From assembly GCA_009780795.1 (NCBI GenBank), contig WQZJ01000016.1:1-15268 (forward strand): a DNA stretch of 15,268 nucleotides. The letters are read 5' to 3'. Both the position numbers and the translations under genes were made by a program. Below, one piece after another: positions 13,212 through 15,268 of the stretch (its first letter is position 1; the number at the start of each line of letters is the position of its first letter). The stretch is from Methanomassiliicoccaceae archaeon (GTDB lineage Archaea; Thermoplasmatota; Thermoplasmata; Methanomassiliicoccales; Methanomethylophilaceae). The notes beneath the pieces were generated by a model. That model ran no database searches, was not told the origin of the DNA, and was given only the letters and a program-made list of their open reading frames with translations.

Positions 13212-14456
13212 TCACTGACCTCCTTTCTTCTCGACGACAGATCTCCTGATCAGCGCCTTGGACATTGTGAACGCATAGAAGTACCCCAGAGGGTCCTTCA
13301 CTGAGGACATTATCTCTATTATGTCGTCCTCGCCGCATATCGGGTCCTTGTCGAGCACCGGGAACAGGGAGGCGACCGCTGTGAACACGCTCGCTCCCAT
13401 CTCCGAAACTATGCTCGTCGGTCCGTAGCAGCCGCGGCACGGCTGCGCTGCGCGCGTACATTTCGCATCGCATCCTCCGATCGTCGCCGGGCCGAGGCAC
13501 AGTATGCCCTGGTCCATCAGACAGAGTTCCGGATCGACGTCTATCTCGTGAGGCTCGACTATCTTCGTTATCCTTCTCGACTCCTTCTTGCGCGGACACT
13601 CTTCACAGAGGGTCTTCGACGACACTCCGATCATCGTTCCCTTCGGAGGAAGGGCGACGCCGTTGTACACGAAGTCCGCCACGGCCGCCACAAGCTGTCT
13701 TATGGATTCCTGCGTGGGCGGACATCCGGGTATGGAGTAGTCTATATCTATCACCTGATCAAGCGACTTGACCGTGTCGTAAAGCAACGGGAGCGTTACC
13801 TCGCCGTCCTCCGTCATGACGGAGGTCTGCGGCAGCACCGGTGCGGACTGCATGTCCTGGAACGCCTTCATCGACGGTACCTGCTTGTACACGTAGTCAA
13901 GTATCTCGTCCTTTCCGCCGGGCACGAGGTTCGCGAGCGCCGGCGATCCGCCGAAGCATGCGCACGTACCGTATGAAACGACGAGCAGTGACTTCTGCCT
14001 GAGCAGCTTGACCATGTGCTCGTTCTCGGTGTTCCTCACGGCACCGTTGATTATCGACACCGTGATCTCCTTGTCACCGAGGATCGCAACATCATGTTCT
14101 TTACCGTCGGTGGCGATCGGCCACATGACTATGTCAGCCATATCGCCTACCGTGAGTATGCGCTCGTCGGTATCAAGCATCGAAACGTCGCAACCTCCGC
14201 ATCCGGCGGCCCAGTAGATCGCCATTTTGATCTTTCCTCCGGGCGGTGCACCGGGGAGCAGCGGGAACGCGTCCATCGGGTTCACGTACTCCTTCTTGGC
14301 CGACACAGCAGCGGCCGCAACGGGTGCGGCAGCGGCGGGTGCCGCTTTCACGGGGGCCGCCTTCGCTGGTGCCTTCTTCTCCTCTTTGTGGTCGGCGCAT
14401 TCACAGCACTCCTCCTCCTTCTTCTTCTTGGCGAACAGTCTGTCAAAGAATCCCAT
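13212..14456 (-). CDS. mvhG: F420-non-reducing hydrogenase small subunit MvhG with unusual N-terminal extension
   Basis: MvhG passes electrons from the Ni-Fe site of MvhA through three Fe-S clusters toward MvhD/HdrA. The core, from about residue 75 (KIKMAIYWAAGCGGC), has the expected cluster ligands: Cys86/Cys89, Cys165 region (YGTCACFGG), Cys245 (IPGCPPT), and C-terminal Cys284, 287, 312, 320, 329, 333, 340 and 343. The 414-residue length is more than the roughly 300 residues usual for the family. The surplus is an N-terminal extension: MGFFDRLFAKKKK (potentially amphipathic), a CCEC cluster at 17-20, a charged segment, and an Ala/Pro/Lys linker to about residue 55. The start is well supported: ATG 14456 directly follows the mvhD stop and has GGAGGTG 9 nt upstream. 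The C-terminus is one base from mvhA. The role of the extension is unknown; tethering or docking is a guess. Confidence 0.93.
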   Translation of the reverse strand: MGFFDRLFAKKKKEEECCECADHKEEKKAPAKAAPVKAAPAAAAPVAAAAVSAKKEYVNPMDAFPLLPGAPPGGKIKMAIYWAAGCGGCDVSMLDTDERILTVGDMADIVMWPIATDGKEHDVAILGDKEITVSIINGAVRNTENEHMVKLLRQKSLLVVSYGTCACFGGSPALANLVPGGKDEILDYVYKQVPSMKAFQDMQSAPVLPQTSVMTEDGEVTLPLLYDTVKSLDQVIDIDYSIPGCPPTQESIRQLVAAVADFVYNGVALPPKGTMIGVSSKTLCEECPRKKESRRITKIVEPHEIDVDPELCLMDQGILCLGPATIGGCDAKCTRAAQPCRGCYGPTSIVSEMGASVFTAVASLFPVLDKDPICGEDDIIEIMSSVKDPLGYFYAFTMSKALIRRSVVEKKGGQ

Positions 14457-14873
14457 TTAACCCACCTCCTTGAGCGGTGTCGGGCCCAGTTCTTTTATCG
14501 TGTTGACGAATGACGTGATAGTGTTCTGGAACTTCTCCCCCTCGGAGGCGGAGACCCATTCCAGCTTCAGCCTCTTCGGGTCGAAGCCGTACTGCTCAAG
14601 GACCATCCTGAGCAGTGCTATCCTTCTCCTCGCCCTGTAGTTGCCGCCTATGTAGTGGCAGTCCGCCGGGTGGCATCCCAGGATTATCACGCCGTCGGCG
14701 CCCTTCGCGAGCGCCCTGAGCGCATGCTCCGGGTCCACACGGGCGGAGCACATCGTTCTTATTATTCTGAAGTTCGTGGGCATCTGAAGCCTCGCAACAC
14801 CGGCACCGTCGGCACCTGCGTACGAGCACCAGTTGCAGCAGAACGCTATGATCTTCGGTTCGAAGTCGGACAT
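14457..14873 (-). CDS. mvhD: Hydrogenase subunit MvhD (delta), electron link to HdrA
   Basis: MvhD is the small [2Fe-2S] protein that carries electrons from the MvhAG hydrogenase into HdrA. The 138-residue protein starts IIAFCCNWCSYAGADGAG (Cys12, Cys13, Cys16), then has RTMCSARVDP (Cys42) and GCHPADCHY (Cys67, Cys72), the conserved MvhD layout. The start at 14873 was chosen because the conserved N-terminus lies there, because it overlaps the hdrA stop by one base (TGATG), and because a strong GGAGGTG ribosome site is 5 nt before it. A longer open frame reaching to 14987 overlaps hdrA and lacks similarity. It abuts mvhG with no gap (TAA then ATG), so translation of the whole set is likely coupled. 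Confidence 0.95.
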   Translation of the reverse strand: MSDFEPKIIAFCCNWCSYAGADGAGVARLQMPTNFRIIRTMCSARVDPEHALRALAKGADGVIILGCHPADCHYIGGNYRARRRIALLRMVLEQYGFDPKRLKLEWVSASEGEKFQNTITSFVNTIKELGPTPLKEVG

Positions 14874-15268
14874 CACGCCACCTCCTCGAAGTCGAGGCAT
14901 GCGTCTATCTCTGCCTGTATCTGGATGTTCGTGAATCCCTTCTGCTCCATCGCTGCGGACGGGCATGCCGCCACACAGCATCCGCATCCCTTGCAGAGAC
15001 CGGGGTTGACATAGCTCTTGAGCCCGCCGACGCCGTCATCGACTATCTCGATGGCGTTGTACTCGCAGCATCCGACGCATATACCGCATCCGTCGCAGTG
15101 ATCATCGTTGACCGATGCCACGATACCCTCGGATATGAGGTTGTCCTTGGACACTATCGTAAGCGCCCTGGCGGCCGCACCGGCGGCCTGGGCTATGCAC
15201 TCGTCCATGAACTTGGGCCAGTGTGCCAGACCTGCGACGAACACTCCTTCCGTTGCGAAGTCCACCGG
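14873..15268 (-). CDS. hdrA: Heterodisulfide reductase subunit HdrA, C-terminal part only
   Basis: The frame enters from the right edge and has no start in the window; the 131 visible residues are the C-terminal end. They open with EGVFVAGLAHWPKFMDECIAQAAGAAARA, the end of the FAD-binding part, and then carry two [4Fe-4S] motifs, CDGCGICVGCC and CKGCGCCVAAC, matching the ferredoxin-like C-terminal domain of HdrA. HdrA is the flavoprotein where electrons from H2 are bifurcated, half to HdrBC (heterodisulfide) and half to ferredoxin. The stop TGA overlaps the mvhD start by one base. hdrB and hdrC are not visible and may lie upstream or elsewhere. The gene order hdrA-mvhD-mvhG-mvhA places the bifurcating subunit with its hydrogenase partner. 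Confidence 0.93.
   Translation of the reverse strand, partial: PVDFATEGVFVAGLAHWPKFMDECIAQAAGAAARALTIVSKDNLISEGIVASVNDDHCDGCGICVGCCEYNAIEIVDDGVGGLKSYVNPGLCKGCGCCVAACPSAAMEQKGFTNIQIQAEIDACLDFEEVA

Noticed and set aside
12368..13249. A 293-codon plus-strand frame opposite mvhA
   Set aside because: mvhA has both Ni-binding cysteine pairs; the opposite frame is a by-product of its codon bias.
14873..14987. A longer mvhD start at 14987
   Set aside because: The extra 38 residues overlap hdrA, are Arg/Gly-rich without similarity, and a strong ribosome site supports the start at 14873.

Overview
The window most likely comes from a methanogenic archaeon of the order Methanomassiliicoccales (class Thermoplasmata). 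The reasons are an hdrA-mvhD-mvhG-mvhA cluster, archaeal ribosomal protein S8e next to SRP19, archaeal TATA boxes about 25 bp ahead of several start codons, a corrinoid-activating ASKHA ATPase, and no TAG among 13 stop codons. The order is an inference; an archaeal methanogen is well supported.

Layout. Positions 1-1420 (minus) hold the N-terminal part of a reductive activator of corrinoid proteins (RACo/RamA-like), cut by the window edge. It is divergent, across 48 bp, from a radical-SAM activating enzyme of the NrdG type (1469-2167). That gene converges with an aldehyde-dehydrogenase-fold protein (2154-3557, minus) that has Met where the catalytic Cys should be. Next come two tRNA genes, Val(CAC) and Ser(GCT), 4 bp apart. 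About 500 bp without a convincing gene follow, with a structured patch that could be a small RNA. A beta-helix adhesin-like surface protein (4372-5679) ends at a strong hairpin/T-run terminator.

From 5788 there is a YfcE/MJ0936-type phosphoesterase, a convergent solitary OLD-family ATPase/nuclease with a degenerate TOPRIM site (6476-8506, minus), then rps8e-srp19, then nnr (NAD(P)H-hydrate repair) overlapping a COG1407 phosphoesterase by 4 bp.

The right end (11693-15268, minus) is a tight operon: the C-terminal end of HdrA, then MvhD, MvhG and MvhA. These form the hydrogenase arm of the electron-bifurcating Hdr-Mvh complex, which oxidises H2 and reduces heterodisulfide and ferredoxin. The genes abut or overlap by one base, with strong Shine-Dalgarno sites inside the preceding gene. 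MvhG has an unusual roughly 74-residue Cys/Lys/Ala-Pro N-terminal extension.

I see no CRISPR array, insertion sequence, integrase or phage gene. The best candidates for something not described are the degenerate ALDH-fold protein, the MvhG extension, the lone OLD-family protein and the structured intergenic patch.
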